A stretch of 64,000 bases of DNA from Macrotis lagotis (GCF_037893015.1 NC_133666.1:992001-1056000); one strand, 5' to 3'; shown: positions 23,912 to 39,199, counted from the first letter of the stretch. Numbers and translations: made by a program. The notes: generated by a model not told the origin, from the sequence alone.

Positions 23912-24902
23912 TCTCCTTTTTTGAACCAATTTAAATGTGAAGGAGGTTCAAGTATCCCCAGCATTTTCCCCTCCCCTGTAAAAAGTCTTCCTTGTACAAC
24001 TCTTTTATGTGAGTTAATTTTCCCCATTCTTCCTTTCCTTTTCCCCTTCTTCCAGGACATCCTGATTTTTTGCCTATCCTTTTTTTTTACATCAACCCAA
24101 CGTGACTGAGTTATTCCCATGCCTTCTAAGTAGAATCCTTCTAACTGCCCTATTATTAATGATAAAGTTCTTACAAGTTACATTTATCATCTTTACATAT
24201 AGAAAGATAGAAATTAACCTTATGAGTCCCTTAAGATTTCTCTTTCAAGTTTGCCTTTTATCTTGAGCTTTGTGTTTGGATGTCAAATTTTCCATTCAGT
24301 TCTGGTCTTTTCATCAGAAATACTGGCAAGTCCTTTATTTCATTAAATATCAATTTTTCCCTGAAGGAGTATACTCAGTTTTGGGGGGTAAATGATTCTT
24401 GGTTATAATTCTAGCTCTTTTGCCTTCTGAAATATCATGTTCCAAATCTTTTACTCCTTTAATTTGGAAGCTGCTAAATCTTGTGTGATCCTGACTGTGA
24501 TACCACAGTATTTGAGTTGTTTCTATCTAGTTGCTTGAAATATTTTCTTTTTGACTTGGGAGCTCTGGATTTTGGCTATGATATTTCTAAGAGTTTTCAT
24601 TTGGGACTTTCAGGAGATGATCTGTAGATTCTTTCAATTTCTATTTCATCCTCTGTTTCTAAGATATCAGAGCAATTTTCCTTGATCATTTCTTGCAATA
24701 TGATATTTAAGTTCTTTTTCTGATGTTGGCTTCCAGATAGTCCAATAATTCTTAAGTGATCTCTCTTTGAGTTATTTTCCAAGTTATTTGTTTTTCTAAT
24801 ATAGTTCACATTTTCATTTATTTTTTTCATTCCTTTGACTTTGTTTAATTGTTTCTTCATGTCTTAAGCAGTCATTAGGTTCTACTTTTCCAATTCTAAC
24901 TT

Positions 24903-25056
24903 TTATTTTAGGTTTTTACAAGGCAAAGGGGGTTAAGTGGCTTGCCCAAGGCCACACAGCTAGGTAATTATTAAGTGTCTGAGACCGGATTTGAACCCAG
25001 GTACTCCTGACTCCAAGGCCAGTGCTTTATCTACTACGCCACCTAGCCGCCCCCCC
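24903..25056 (-). repeat. WSINE1-like SINE in the L1
   Basis: A reversed full copy. CCAATTCTAACTTTTA lies on both sides. Its divergence from the family pattern is low. Confidence 0.93.
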
Positions 25057-26161
25057 AATTCTAACTTTTAAGGAATTATTTTCTTCAGTGAGTTTTTGTA
25101 CCTTTTTTCCATTTTGCCAAATCTGATTTTTAAGGAGTTGGGTTTTTTCAGTAATTTTTATGCCTTTTTTACCAAGTTGTTCATTGTCTTTTCATATTTT
25201 CTTCTTTTGTTCTCATTTCTTTTTTTTTCCCTACCACTATTATTTGATTTTGGAAATAATTTTTTTAACTCTCCCAGAAATTCTTTATAGACTTGAATCT
25301 AATTCACAGGAGCTTTTCCTTTAAAGCTTTGCTTATAGCTCTTTTCGTTTTGTGGTCTTCTTTTAAGTCTGTGTATCTTTATCTGTGGACATAGTAGTTT
25401 TTTAATTGTCAGATTCTTTTTTATTGCTGTTTGCTTATTTTTTAATCTATTTCTTGATGTTGAAATTTATGTTAAAGTTGGACTCCAGTCCTGGTATGGG
25501 GAGAGGGCATTGTTTCAAGGGTGAGGCTTTTTTGTACTGCTGTTTTCAGAGCAAGCTCTTGCAATTTGGAAGTTGTCATTGCTTCCAAGATGCTGTGATC
25601 TGAGGAGAGGTCTAGTTACTGTTCTCTTGATCTGCACTCTGGTCCTTATCCAGGAAGGGCCTCCAGAACTGACATTGCCCCTCAGAGATTTCACTTCCTC
25701 TTTATCAAAAGTGAAATATGACCCAGAAATTTGGCAATGGTTGTCAAACCATAGCTGGTCTGCATTCAGTTGTTTTTTAAGCATCCTAGAGAGTAACTAC
25801 ATGCATTTAAGGTGTGGCTTAAAATGGCAATAAGGGTCCCCTAAAATCTCTTTCTGAACAGTTGCCAGGCTCCCTTACCATCTCTGGCTTTAGAACTCTG
25901 AAAGTTGCTGCTGCTTCAGTCTCTATCACCTAGTACCAACGCTGACATTTCATCCATGTGGGTTCCAGGACAACCTATACTTCTATGTCTCTCTTTCCAA
26001 CCTCTTCAGTTGTCTTGGGTTGGCAGAATATCTCACTACAATCTTTTGTTGACTCTTCCACTTCAGAACACAATTTGACATATTTTGAAGTTGTTCAGAG
26101 GGGAATGTAGGAAAAGCATGACCAAGTGCTTTCTCTACTCTGCCATTTTGGCTTTGCCCCC

Positions 26162-26664
26162 AGAAGTATATAGATCATATTAATTCATAAAATCATCTTT
26201 GAGATATTGATGTAGGTGCATAGTCTGAGGACTACCCACAGTGGATCCTTGTATTGTTTCAGTAACTTACACTTTTGGAAGGCAAGAAGATCTTACTTCC
26301 TCTTTGTACAAAAGTGAAGTGACTAAAGGGGCAAAGTACGCTATATACATTCATATGGGTTCACACCATAGGTCAATTTTGCTCAACTTTTCCCTCTATT
26401 ATAAGAGGTAGTTTATTAAGAGGGCAATAGCAGAAAACGAAAAATAGAAATTTAGCTTCTCTATTTATCTATGCCTGAGCATGCATATTTCTTGGCTTAT
26501 GTATGTTCATATTCTATTATTTTGTAGCACACAATGACTTATATCTCTGCTCAGTTTTCTATCCAGAGCTAGTGAAGATAGTCAGATCAAGTAAGTATTT
26601 GGGGAGTTTTGTTTTGTTTTGGGGATAGAGGTGACATGGATGTCTTTGTAGAGGTACAACACCT
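26162..26664. other. Stretch with nothing recognised
   Basis: AT-rich sequence between the L1 start and an ORF1 remnant. I see no repeat family or gene. Confidence 0.5.
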
Positions 26665-26965
26665 TAGTAAAGAAAATAATATTATAGCCAAATTCCAGAG
26701 TTCCAAAGTCAAGGAAAAATTACTGCAAGTAGCAAGAAAGAATTCAAGTACCAAAAGGCCACAGTCAGACTCAAACAAGATTTAGCAGCCACCAATCTAA
26801 AGAAACAGAGGGCTTGGAATATAATGTTCTAACAGGCAAAAGATAAAGGCTAAGAACAAACAACAAAAACCTATCTGGAAAAACTATAGAGGAAAAAATT
26901 GATCTTAAATGAAATAGAGAACTTCCAAACCTTCCTGATGAAAAGACTACAGCTGAGCAGAAAAT
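26665..26965 (+). repeat. L1/HAL1 ORF1 3' fragment
   Basis: ATTATAGCCAAATTCCAGAG, CAAGTAGCAAGAAAGAATTC and GGAATATAATGTTCTAACAG are collinear with 31,100-31,330 of the HAL1 described below. Confidence 0.7.
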
Positions 26966-27049
26966 GTGTTGTACAAAGGAGCCAAGAGAAGCACAAATGA
27001 TAATTGTGAATAAGAAATCAGAAGATATTAAACTGTACCCCCTACATCC

Positions 27050-27400
27050 ACATTACAATGGTTCCATGTAACCCCTCAGAACTTTATCATCACCAGGGTC
27101 TTAGAGGGAGTCTAATTAAACAAAAATCCTTATTCTAATTTTATTATGTTTGGATGGTGAACCTTTCCTTAGATTAGGGGCAGGAAATCTCTGTATTGAC
27201 CTGATTTGTTGAGGCAACTGCTGGTAGGACTCAAAATTCAATACATCTAGTCCTTTTTTAGGGATGAAATAATTAAATCTTTGATCAAATATAGCCCACA
27301 AATGATGTTATAACTATCTACATGACCCTTAGCAGAAAAATGGTTCCCCACCCTTGCCTTAGACAAACTCAGACCTAAGAAAGACCTTAGCTTAAAAACA
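27050..27400. repeat. Possible hAT-type DNA transposon remnant
   Basis: CAAATATAGCCCACAAATG, CATGACCCTTAGCAGAAAAATG (shown here as GACCCTTAGCAGAAAAATG) and GTTCCCCACCCTTG recall hAT-type non-autonomous elements. No termini were confirmed. Confidence 0.35.
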
Positions 27401-27414
27401 CTAAGGTCTCCTAC

Positions 27415-27600
27415 TTCATCCAGGATCATCTCCAGTCTTCCTGATCCATATCTGACCACTGGACCCAGATAGCTCCAGAGGAGGAAAGGAGACTAGTAGC
27501 TTTGTATCACACCCCCTCATTCAAAAACAATTCATATGCATATCATTACATTATCTTCCTAATGTTATGGTCCTCTTCAAGAATGAAGGAAAAATAATAG
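27415..27600 (+). repeat. MAR-type CORE-SINE 3' part
   Basis: CATCCAGGATCATCTCCAGT, CACTGGACCCAGATAGCTCC and TAATGTTATGGTCCTCTTC, then AAGAATGAAGG, match the copy at 50,812-51,138. Confidence 0.7.
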
Positions 27601-29709
27601 CAATAATAACAATAATGTATTTTTGCACCACAAACTTTGTGTGTATTTGTGTGTGTTGGAGGAAAGGGAAGGAGGAGGGATTCTACCTTCTGATTCATGG
27701 AATGCCTCGATAATGAGGTAGTAATTATCTTGTGTATTCCAATTATGTGTGATAATCAGTAAACATTTATTAAGATCCCCCTATATGCTAAGCACAGTGC
27801 TCAGTACTGGGGATAGAAAGAAAGACAAAGAACCCCCAACAAATTTCTAGACAGGATATAAACAAGAGAGAGGAGGCAAGAGAATTAAGTAGGATTGGGA
27901 AAGGTTTCCTGGCTGTATAGATGAAGAGGGAGAATAGGCCAGACAGAGTTGGGGGATGGATTATCTCATATGTGTGAGAAGATTGAGAAGGTTGGAGAGA
28001 CTGAGGTGAGAAAGGGCTTTGAATGTCAAGTAGATAATTTTGTATTTGCTCCTAGAGGTGTTAGGGAGCCACTGGAGTTTATTGAATAGCAGACTGACAC
28101 GATCATACCTATGTTTTAGGAAAAGCACTTTAGTGGCTGAATGGAGGATGGACTGTAGAGAAAAGAGACTTGAGACAGACAGGACCACCAGCAGCTATTG
28201 CAATAGCCCAGGAGATGAGGACCTGTACTAGGTGGGCAGCAGTATCAAAAGGATGGATTCCAGAAATGCTATAGCGGTGACATCATCAGGCTTGATAAGA
28301 GTTTGGATATGGGGTAGGGGGGTTGTGAGAGGGAGTGAAGAGTCCAGGATGACTCTTAGTTGGGAACCTGAGGGATTCAGAGTATGGTACTTCTCTGCAC
28401 AGTAATAGGGATAATTGGAAAAGGGAATGAGAGAAAGATAATGAGTTCCATTTTGGACATGTTGAGTTTAAGATGCTTACAGGAGAGGGGTAGAGTCAAA
28501 ATGGTGGAGTAAACACAGGAAATCCCAGCAGCTCTCACCCAGACCACTCCAAATGCCTTTAAATAATGTCTGTAACCAAATTCTAGATTGCTGGAACCCA
28601 CAGAAAGACTGAGTGAAACAATTTTCTGACCCAAGACAATTTGGAAGATCCACAGGAAAGGTTTGTTACATTAGTGTTGGAAAGGGCCACAGTGCAGCCG
28701 GGGACCCACCAAAACTCCAGTCACCCAGCCTGGGTCCCTGAGGGTGCCTGGATCCCTGGCAGCAAGGGCAATTTTCAGACCTCTCAGCCCAGGGATTGTC
28801 AAGGACAACTTGGAAGATCAGTGAGAAAACTCTGCCACACCAGAGTGAGCATGGAGCCCAGTACAGCATAGGCCTCAATGCAACCCTGGTCCCAGGAACC
28901 AGAAGTAGGTCAAGTGAGCCACCTGGCAGGGAGCCACCTGGCAACTGCTTTCAGAGCACTCAGCGCAGAGATGGTAAGGGGGTTGGGAGAGACTGCAGAG
29001 GTCTCTCTGCTATCTCTGAGGTGGGACTCTGTTACTTTGCCCATACTTAGATGCCAGTCTCAGAAAGAGGAGCTTTACTGCCATAGTGGAGCAGGGACCC
29101 TCCTTGCAGTTCTAGGGCAGAAGGGAGTGCTTGTGGTCATCCATAGACCAGAGCAGAGGCCAGGAGAGCAGTTAGAGCTCTTCATAACACCTTGAAGGAC
29201 TTGAAGTCCCAGGGGAGGGGAGGGGTCCCTGAAAACAGCTACAAAAATCCTCAAAACCTTGGGAAAGTGGACCCTCCACCCTGGAAGCAAAGCCCCATTT
29301 TAACATAGTTAAAAGAAAATCACAGGTTGTGGAAATGAACAAGCAACAAAAGAAACAATCTGACCATAAACAGTTACTTTGATCCCATGGTAGATCAAAA
29401 TACACACTCAGAAGATAACAAGTCAAAGCTTCTGTATCCAAAGCCTCCAAGAAAAATATGAATTGGTCTCAGGCTATGAAAGAGCTCAAAAAATTTTTTT
29501 GAAAATCAAGTAAGGGCAGTACAGGAAAAATTGGGAAGAAAAATGAGAGCAATGTAGGAAATCATGAAAACCAAGCCAGCAACTTGGTAAAGGAGATACC
29601 AAAAAAATCCTGAAGAAAATAACATCTTAAAAACCAGTGTGGGTCAAATGGAAAAAGCAGTCCAAATGGTTGATGAGGAGACAAAAAAGACCTTAAAAAG
29701 CAGAATTGG

Positions 29710-30750
<1,041 letters not shown>

Positions 30751-32892
30751 GTAGAATTGGTCAGATGGAAAAGGAGGTACAAAAGCTTTCTGAAGAAAAT
30801 AATTTCTTCAAATGTAGAATGGAGCTAAGGGAAACTGATGACTTTGTGAGAAATCAAGAAACATTAAAAACAAAACCAAAAGAATGAAAAACAATTGACC
30901 TGGAAAACAGATCCAGGAGAGTTAATTTAAAAATTACCAGGCTATGAAAGTCATGACCAGGAAAATAGCCTAGACTTCATTTTTCAAGAAACTCTCCAGG
31001 AAAATTGCCCTGATATCCTAGAAGCAGAGGGTAAATTAGAAATTGAGGGAATCCACAATCTCCTCCTGAAAGAGATTCCCAAAATAAAAACTCCCAGGAA
31101 TATTATAGTCAAATTCCACAACTCCCAAGTCAAGAAGAAAATATTACAAGCAGTCAGAAAGAAACAATTCAAATATCATGAAGCTACAGTCATGATTACA
31201 CAGGATTTAGAAGCTTCTACATTAAGGGCTCGTAGGATTTGGAATATGATATTCCAGAAGGCAATAGAGCTTAGATTACAACCAAGAATCAAATACCCAG
31301 CAAAAGTGACTATAGTCTTTCAAGGGAAATATGGATAGTCAATGAAATAGGGAACTTACAAACTTTCCTATTGAAATGACCAGAGCTGAACAGTAAATTT
31401 CATCTTCAAGTATACAACTCAGGTGAAGCATAGAGATGGTGGAGAGGCAGGGCAAATTATGAGGGCTTTGATGATGTTTAACTGTTTGCATTCCTGCATG
31501 GGAAGAGAATACTTATAACTCATATGAACCTTCTTATTTATTAGGGCAGTTAAAAGGAGCATATAGAGACAAGGCACAGGAAGGAGCTGAATGTGAAGGC
31601 ATAAAATATTATAATGATGGCATTAATGGGTGAGAAAGGAATGTACTGGGAAAGAGGGAAAGGAGAGTTGGAATGGGCTAAGTTATTTCACATAAAAGAG
31701 GCAAGAAAAAACTTTTGCAATGGACTGGAAGGGGGGAAGGCAAGGGGGAGTAAGTGAGCCTTATTTTCATTGGAATTGGCTCAGAGAGGGAATAATATTC
31801 ACACTCAATTTAGTATAGAAATCTATCTTATCCTAGAGGAAAATAGGAGAGGAAAGGTATAGGAGGAAGGGGACAGGAGGAGAGGAAGGGGTTGTAGATG
31901 ATAGAAGAGAGGGAAGATCATGGGGGAGGGTAGTCAGAGGGTGAAAGGAGAGAGAAAAATAGAATAAATGAGGGAAGGGAGGAATGTAATGGAGGGAAAT
32001 ACAGCTAGCAATAGTAACTGTGGTAAAAAATTAATAAAGTAATTTCTCTGATGGACTTATGATAAAGAATGCTATCCATCCCAAAGAAAGACCTGATGGT
32101 ATCTGAATACAGACTGAAGCACACTTTTTTTTCTCTCACTTTATTTTCTGGAGGTTTCTCTATCTTTGTGTGGGGGGTATGTTTACTTTTACAATAAGAC
32201 TTGTAGTAATGTGGAAAAAAATAAATTTAAAAAAAAGATGCTTACAGGACATTTAGTTCATGATGTCTCATAGGCAGTTGAAGATACAAACCTGGAGGTT
32301 AACAGAGAGGTTAGGGATAAGAAAAGTAAATTTGAGAATCATCATTATAGAGATGGTAATTAAATGGATGTGAGCCAATGAGATCCCTAAGTGAAGTATA
32401 GAAAAAAAAAGAAAAGAGGGCCTAGTAAAGAATCTTGTGGGATAGCTACATTTGAAGGATATGATACTGAGGAGAATCTAGCAAAAATGACATAAAAATT
32501 GAAAGGTAAGAAAAGATCCAAGTGAGTTGGTGTCCCAAAAACCTAGGGAGAAGAGAATATTCAGGAGAAGAGAGTGATCAAGTGTCAAAGGCTGTAGAGA
32601 GGTCAAGGAGAAAAAGGAGGGAGAAAAGGTCATTAGGTTTGGCAAATAAGAGACCACGAATAACCTCAGAGGGAGTAATCTCTGTGGAATGATGAAACCA
32701 GAAGTCAGACTGTAAGAGGTTAAGAGGTGGGTAAGAGGAGGTGAACCGATTCTATTGTAGAAATAAATATTGAATGATTGATAAGTACCCTGCTACAAAA
32801 GGCAGAGGAGAGGAATGGAACAATATTTAGCAGAGATGGATCAAGTCAGTTTTTTAAGGATGTAGGAGAGATGGGGATGCTTGTAGGCAGTT

Positions 32893-33160
32893 GAGACAAA
32901 CAGATGGTGCAGTAAATAGAATGCTAGACCTGGAGGCAAGAAAACCTAAGTTAAAATCTGATTTCAGAGTCTTACTGATTATGTGACCCTGGGCAAGTCA
33001 CTTCACTGTTTTCTGCTTTGGTTTCTTCTACTGTAAAATGGAAATAACAGCATCTGCCTCCCAGGGATAGTGTGAGGATCAAATGAGAGAATATTTTATT
33101 ATTTTTAACAAGATGCCTGCCAAATGGGGGGGGGGGGGTTCCATAAATGTTTATTCTGCA
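32893..33160 (+). repeat. MIR/MAR-type SINE in the L2
   Basis: GATGGTGCAGTAAATAGAAT, TGACCCTGGGCAAGTCACTT, TACTGTAAAATGGAAATAAC and GTGAGGATCAAATGAGAG are in order. A 13-G run (33,126-33,138) sits in its tail. Confidence 0.8.
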
Positions 33161-33255
33161 GGAGATAGGGAGAGAATGAATAGAAGTGAAAGACTGGGGA
33201 TAATAGAAAGGGCAATCTTTTGGAGAGGACAAGATGAAATGGGTTTACTTTCTTC

Positions 33256-33689
33256 TGTGGGACTTTTGGGGACTTTTCCACTGTTATGGTTGAAGTTCAA
33301 GCTGCCTGGATTCTGAGATGCTCATCAGACCATTTCTCCTCCAGTGGATAGGGTTCCCAGGTCCTCTCTCCACTGATCCATGCTGCCTGGGACCTTGTCT
33401 GGACCTTCCCCTGCAATGTTACAGGATTTTGTCAAGTTGGCTTTTGTTCCACCAAGCTTATCTCCTTTTTGTGCTAGAATCATGGGGCTTCTGGCAGTGT
33501 TTTCTCACTGGTATGAACAGGATAGACATGACTGATTCACTTTGATTTTCTTTACCATTGTTCCTTGAGGTGCATTTTTAGTTTTATTAGGGTGTTTTCA
33601 GAAGATTTGGGTTCCTCTAGGTCTTAACAGTCAACCTCTCACAATTCTCTAAGTTATCATTTATTAATAGTACATTCCATGACTCCTAT
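33256..33689. other. Stretch with nothing recognised
   Basis: It may contain further diverged L2, but I cannot align it. No gene or repeat call is supported. Confidence 0.4.
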
Positions 33690-34095
33690 GAACTGATTCA
33701 TAGCAAAGGAAGCAGAACCAGGAAAAATGGTCCCTGCCCTCAAGGAACTCACAATCTAATGGGGGAGACAACAAGTAAACACATGTTGGAAGGATAAAGG
33801 GAAAATAATTACCTGAAGGAAGACATTGGACCAAAGAAGGGGAAGGCTTCCTATAGAAGGTGGGAGTTTAGTTGGCACTTAAGGAAGACAGGGAAGTCAG
33901 TAGATGAACAGAGGAGGGAGAGCATTCCAGGTAGGGGGCCAGCCAGAGAGAATGTCCAGAACTGAGAGATGGAGGAGCTTGTAACATCTTGGGTCGGGAA
34001 GTAAGGTGTAAGCAGACTGAAAAGGTCAAGGAGAGACCTGATTTGGAAGAGCTTTGAATACCATACCTAGAAAAGTTTGGAATGGGGGTGTAGTG
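33690..34095 (-). repeat. L2 fragment
   Basis: CCCTGCCCTCAAGGAACTCA, CTTCCTATAGAAGGTGGG, GAGAGCATTCCAGGTAGG and TAAGGTGTAAGCAGACTG match reversed L2 in order. Confidence 0.75.
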
Positions 34096-34645
34096 GAGTG
34101 TGGAGAGTAGACTCATAGCTGAGTCCTCTTGGGAAGAAGTACACTCCAGTACTATTAAGGAGAGAGTATACAGGGGCCATTTTTCTTTATCCTTCACTGA
34201 ATCATATTTTGTCATTTGCATGCAAGGAGGTTGCCTCTGCTTTTGTCATGTGTGTCATCCTGAGCCCTTAACAATTATAAAGGCTCTCAGGGGATGAGTC
34301 AAATGTACAGTTGAAAGTAGATTCCCCACAGGAAGGTTTCTCAAGGTACACCTTTGATCTCTGGTTTCTTTTCAGGACTACTTTTAAGTCACTTGTCCAA
34401 TTTTTTGAGGGATACTTTAGTTTTAAATGAGAGAATATAAATGTGCTTTCCAGCATACACTTAAATTGCTGAATGTTTCAGTACACTAAAAGTGAATGGA
34501 TGAGTGAGAATGCTACTGTCAAACATCTAACCATTGTGATATCCCTCTCTTCCGAGAAATGCCTGAATACTGTACATGAAATATGACTGTCTGGCATATA
34601 GACCATGTGAAGGTACCATTGTCATTCCACCTATTGAATATTAGG
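34096..34645. other. Stretch with nothing recognised
   Basis: No repeat family, exon or regulatory site could be supported on either strand. Confidence 0.5.
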
Positions 34646-37600
34646 AAAGCTCAAGATTTTAAAAATATTTTATTTCTTTATTTTTCCAACTACCTGCAAA
34701 GATGGTTGTCAAGTCATTTTTGCAAGATTTTTGAATTTTGCATTTTTCTCCCTCTTTCCCTTCTATCCCCTTCCCCTGACAGAAAACTGTTTAAAATAGG
34801 TTATACATGTATAACTATATTAAACATCTATTCATATAAATCTTGTTGTGAAAAAAGAATCAAATCGAAACAGGAAAAAACATTAAACTGAAAAAAACTC
34901 ATAATATGTAAGACAACTTTTAAAATTGAAGCTAGTAGCCTTTCATCTGCATTTAGACTCCATAGTTCCTTCTCTGGACATGGACAGTATTTTCCTTCAC
35001 AAATATTTTAGAATTGTCTGGTGATTTTACTGCTGAAATGAACAAGGTCATCATAGTTGATGGTCAACCAATGCTGTTGCTATTGTATCTAATGTTATTC
35101 TGCTTATTTCACTCAGCCTCAGTTCATGTAAGTTTTCCCAGGCTGTTCTGAAATCCTGTCCCTCATGACCTTTTATAGAGCCAGTGTTCCATTATCTTCA
35201 TATACCACAATTTGTTCAGTCATTCCCCGATGGATGGGCAGCCCCTCAATTTTCAATTATTTGCCACCGCAAAATGAACTGCTATGAATATTTTTTGTAT
35301 ACATGGGGATTTTATCCTTTGCTGTGATCTCTTTGGAATGTAGACCTACTAGTGGTATGTCAGGATCAAAGGGTATGCATAGCTTTATTACCTTTCAGCA
35401 AAGGTCCAAACTGCTCTCCAGAAAGATTGGAGCAGTTCATAACTTCACCAACGATGCATTAGTGTTCTAGTTTTCCCACATTCCCTCCAACATTGACCAT
35501 TTTCCTTTTTAGTCATATTGGTCAATCTGATAGGTGTGAACTGGTTCCCTGGAGTTGTTTTGTTTTGCATTCCTCTAATAAATAATGATTTAGAGCGTTT
35601 TTTTCATATGACTAGGTAACTTTAATTTCTTCATCTGAGAATTTCCAATTGATAAATGAGCAAAGAACTCACTTCTCTATATATTTTAGAAATGAGTCCT
35701 TTCTTAGAAATGCTTGGTGCAAAAATTGTTTCCCAATTTTATCTTCCTTTTAATCTTGGTTGCATTGGTTTTATTTGCACAAAAACTTTTCAATTTAATG
35801 AAAGCAAAATTATCCATTTTGCATTTTACAATGTTTTCTCTCTCTTCTTTGATCATAAACTGCTCCCCTTTCCATAGATCTGACAGGTAAAATTATTCCT
35901 TGTTCTCCGAATTGCTGGTACTCATTTCGACATTATCTTGGTGTAGAGTGTGAAATATTGGTATATGCCTAGTTTCTGCCATACTATCTTCTAGTTTTCC
36001 CAGTAATTTTTATCAAAAAGTGAATTCTTATCTTAGAAGCTGAAGTCTTGGGGCTTATCAAATCACAGATTACTATAGTCATTTACTAGTTTCTTTTGTA
36101 CCTAATGTATTCCACTGAGCCACCTCTCTATTTCTTAGTAAATCTCAGTTTTGATGACTGATGCTTTATAAAATAATTTTAGATCTAATGTGGCTAGGCC
36201 ACCTTCCTTTGTAATTTTTTTCATCAATTCCCTTGTTATCATTGACCCTTTGTTCCTCCATAGGAATTGAATCACTATTTTTCCTATCTCAACAAATTAA
36301 TTTTTTGATAGTTTGATTGGTATGACAAGGAATAATTCATTTAATTTAGGTATAATTGTCATTTTTATCACATTAGCTCAGCCTACCAATGAGCAATTGA
36401 CATTTGCCCAATTATTTAGATCTGATTTTATTTGTGTGGAAAGTATTTTATAGTTGTTTTCATATAGTTTCTGAATTTGCTTTGAGAGGTAGACTCCCAA
36501 GTATTTTATGCTGTCTACAGTTACTTTATTTTTTTTTTTTTGCAAGGCAAATGGGGTCAAGTGGCTTGCCCAAGGCCACACAGCTAGGTAATTATTACGT
36601 GTCTGAGACCAGATTTGAACCCAGGTACTCCTGACTCCAAGGCCGGTGCTTTATTCACTACGCCACCTAGCCGCCCCCTACAGTTACTTTAAATGAAATT
36701 TCTCTGTCTCTTGTTGCTATGCTTTGTTGTTCATATAATGAAATACTGAGGATTTATGAGGGTTTATTTTATATCTGCAACTTTGCTAAAGTTGCTAATT
36801 ATTTCAAGTAGTTTTTAAGATGATTTTCTAGGATTCTGTAAGTATACCACCATACTATCTGCAAAGAGTGAGTGTTTTGTTTCTTCATAACTTATTCTAA
36901 TTCCTTCATTTTCTTTTTCTTCTCTTTTTGCTAAAGTTCACATTTCTAATACAATATTGAATAATAACAGTGATAATGGGCACCCTCGCTTCATTCTGGA
37001 TCTCACTGGAAATGTTTCTAGCTTATCCTCATGTTTCTTGTTCATGGTTTTAGATACTGTTTATCGTTTTAAGGAATATGCTTTCTAGTGCATTTCATGG
37101 CAAGGGGTGCTGTATTTTGTCAAAAGCTTTTTCAGCATAAATCTTATGATTTCTGTTAAGTTTGCTATTGATATGGTCAATTCTGCTGACGGTTCTCCTA
37201 ATATTGTGATAACTTGCTGTAATCGCCTTGCCAATATTTTATTTAAATTTTTGTATCAATATTCATTCGGTGAATTGGTCTATAATTTTCTTTATCTATT
37301 TTGACTCTTTCTGGTTTAGGTATCAGTATCATGTTGGTGTCATTGAAGGAATTTGGCAGAACTTTTTTGCTTATTTATTAAAATAATTTCTATAGAATTG
37401 GAAGTAATTGGTCTTTAAATGTTTGGCAAATTTCACTTCTGAATCCATCTGGTCCTGGAGATTTTTCTTCAGGATTTCATGGATGACTTGTTAAATTTCT
37501 TTTCCTGAGATGGGACTACTTAAGTATTTAATTTCCTCTTCTATTAATCTGGTCAGTTTATATTTTTGTAAATATTCATCAATTTCACTTAGATTGTCAC

Positions 37601-39180
37601 ATTTGTTGGCATACAGTTGGGCAAAATAGCTCTGTATTATTACTTTAATTTCCTCCTCCTTGGTGGTAAATTCATCTTTTTCATTTTTGATACTGGTAAT
37701 TTTGTTTTCTTCTTTGTTTTTTTAACCAAATTAACCAAAGGTTTATCTATTTTATTGATTTTTTCATAAAACCAATTCATAAAACTTCAATAGTTTTCTT
37801 ACTTTCAATTTTATTAATTTCTCCTTTGATTTTCCGAATTTTTAATTACATATTTAATTGGGGATTTTTAGACTCTACCTTTTTTTAGTTAGATGCCCAA
37901 TTTATTGATTTCCTCTTTGTTTTATTCATGTATATTAGAGATATCAAGTTTCCCCTAATAACTGCTTTGGCTTTATCCCACAGGTTTTAGTATGTTGTCC
38001 CCTTATTGTCAGTCTTGGAAGAAATTATTATCTCTATCATTTATTTGACCCACTCATTCTTTAAAATTAGGTTATTTAGTTTCCAATTAATTTTAGGTCT
38101 ATATCTCTAAGACTCTTTATTGCACATGGTTTTTATTGCATCATGATCTGAAAAGGATGAATTTAATATTTCTACCTTTCTGCATTTGATTATAAAGTTT
38201 TAACGCCATAATACATGGTTAATATTTGTGTGTGTGCCACATACCATCAAAGAAAGGTATATTCCTTTCTCTCTAATTTTCTCCAGAGGTCTATCATATC
38301 TGACTTTTCTAAAATTCCATTCACTTCTTTAACTTCTTGTTTATATTATGGTTAGATTTATCTAATTCTAAGAGGAGGAGGTTGAGATCCCCCCCACTAG
38401 TATAATTTTGCTGTCTATGACTTCCTGTAAATCCTTTGGCTTCTCCTCTAAGAATATGGATGCTGTGCCATTTGGTACATACATCTTTAGTATTGGAATT
38501 ACTTCCTTGTGTATGGTACCTTTTAGGAGGATGCAGTTTCCGTTATCCCTTTTAATGAAATCAATTTTTGCAACTAGTTTGTCTTAGATGAGGATTGCTA
38601 CCTATGTGTTTTTTTACTTCAGCTGAAGCATAATTTATTCTGCTCCAGCATTTTTCCTTTACTCTTTGTGTATCTATATGCTTCAGATGTGTTTCTTGAA
38701 TACAGTATATTGTAGAATTCTGGTTTTTAATCTACTCTGCTACCTACTTCCTTTTTTATGGGAGTGTTTATCCCATTCACATCCATAGTTATAATTCCTA
38801 ACTCTTTATTAACCTCTATGCTATTTCCCCTGTTTGTACTTTCCCCACTTCACTGTATCCCTCCTCACCAGTGTTTTGCTTCTGAATACTGCCTCCCTCA
38901 ATCTGTCCTTCTGCTGAACCACCCTCCCTTTTCTTCCCCTTTTTCCTTTTCCCTTCCTACCCTTCCCCCCCCCACCTTTCCTCCCAGTACCTGAGGGTAA
39001 GTTAAATTTCTAAACCCAACTAAGGGAATGAGTTATTCCCTGTTTGAATCAAATTTAATGAGCATAAGATTCAAACAATTCTCACCTTCTACCTTCTTTC
39101 CCTCTGCTGTACAATAGGTCCTTTTCTCCTTTTGATGTGATGAAATTTACCCTATTCTACCTTCTTCCCCATGAAAGTTT
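34646..39180 (-). repeat. L1 LINE, 5'-truncated, minus strand
   Basis: The 3' untranslated region starts at about 34,650 (TTATTTTTCCAACTACCTGC). ORF2 in broken frames follows to about 38,990, with the reversed phrases ATTCCCCGATGGATGGGCAG, CTGATAGGTGTGAACTGG, GGGCACCCTCGCTTCATTCT and TCCATCTGGTCCTGGAG. ORF1 and the 5' start are absent. The copy at 19,100-26,161 is collinear with it. Confidence 0.75.
36526..36677 (-). repeat. WSINE1-like SINE in the L1
   Basis: A reversed full copy with CTACAGTTACTTTA exactly on both sides (36,513-36,526 and 36,678 on). It is one of the least diverged copies. Confidence 0.93.
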
Positions 39181-39199
39181 AATTTTTTTAAGACAGAAA

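Larger units (their letters stand above)
19100..26161 (-). repeat. Near full-length L1 LINE, minus strand
   Basis: The 5' end at about 26,161 reads, on the minus strand, GGGGGCAAAGCCAAAATGGC and AGAGTAGAGAAAGC, the usual marsupial L1 start. ORF1 lies at about 24,200-25,700 and ORF2 at about 20,250-23,640. The 3' untranslated region reaches about 19,100 (AAAATTTTGAGTTCCAAATT). After removing three SINEs and an LTR the length is near 6 kb. Frames are broken throughout. Confidence 0.75.

Noticed and set aside
24903-25056. CRISPR-like repeats formed by the regular SINE sequence
   Set aside because: The SINE copies are kilobases apart and in both directions, with no short direct repeat array. The organism is a vertebrate.
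28377-28634. A cellular protein gene on the minus strand
   Set aside because: LKLNMSKMELIIF is the L2 reverse-transcriptase region, and the frame then runs across the HAL1 border.
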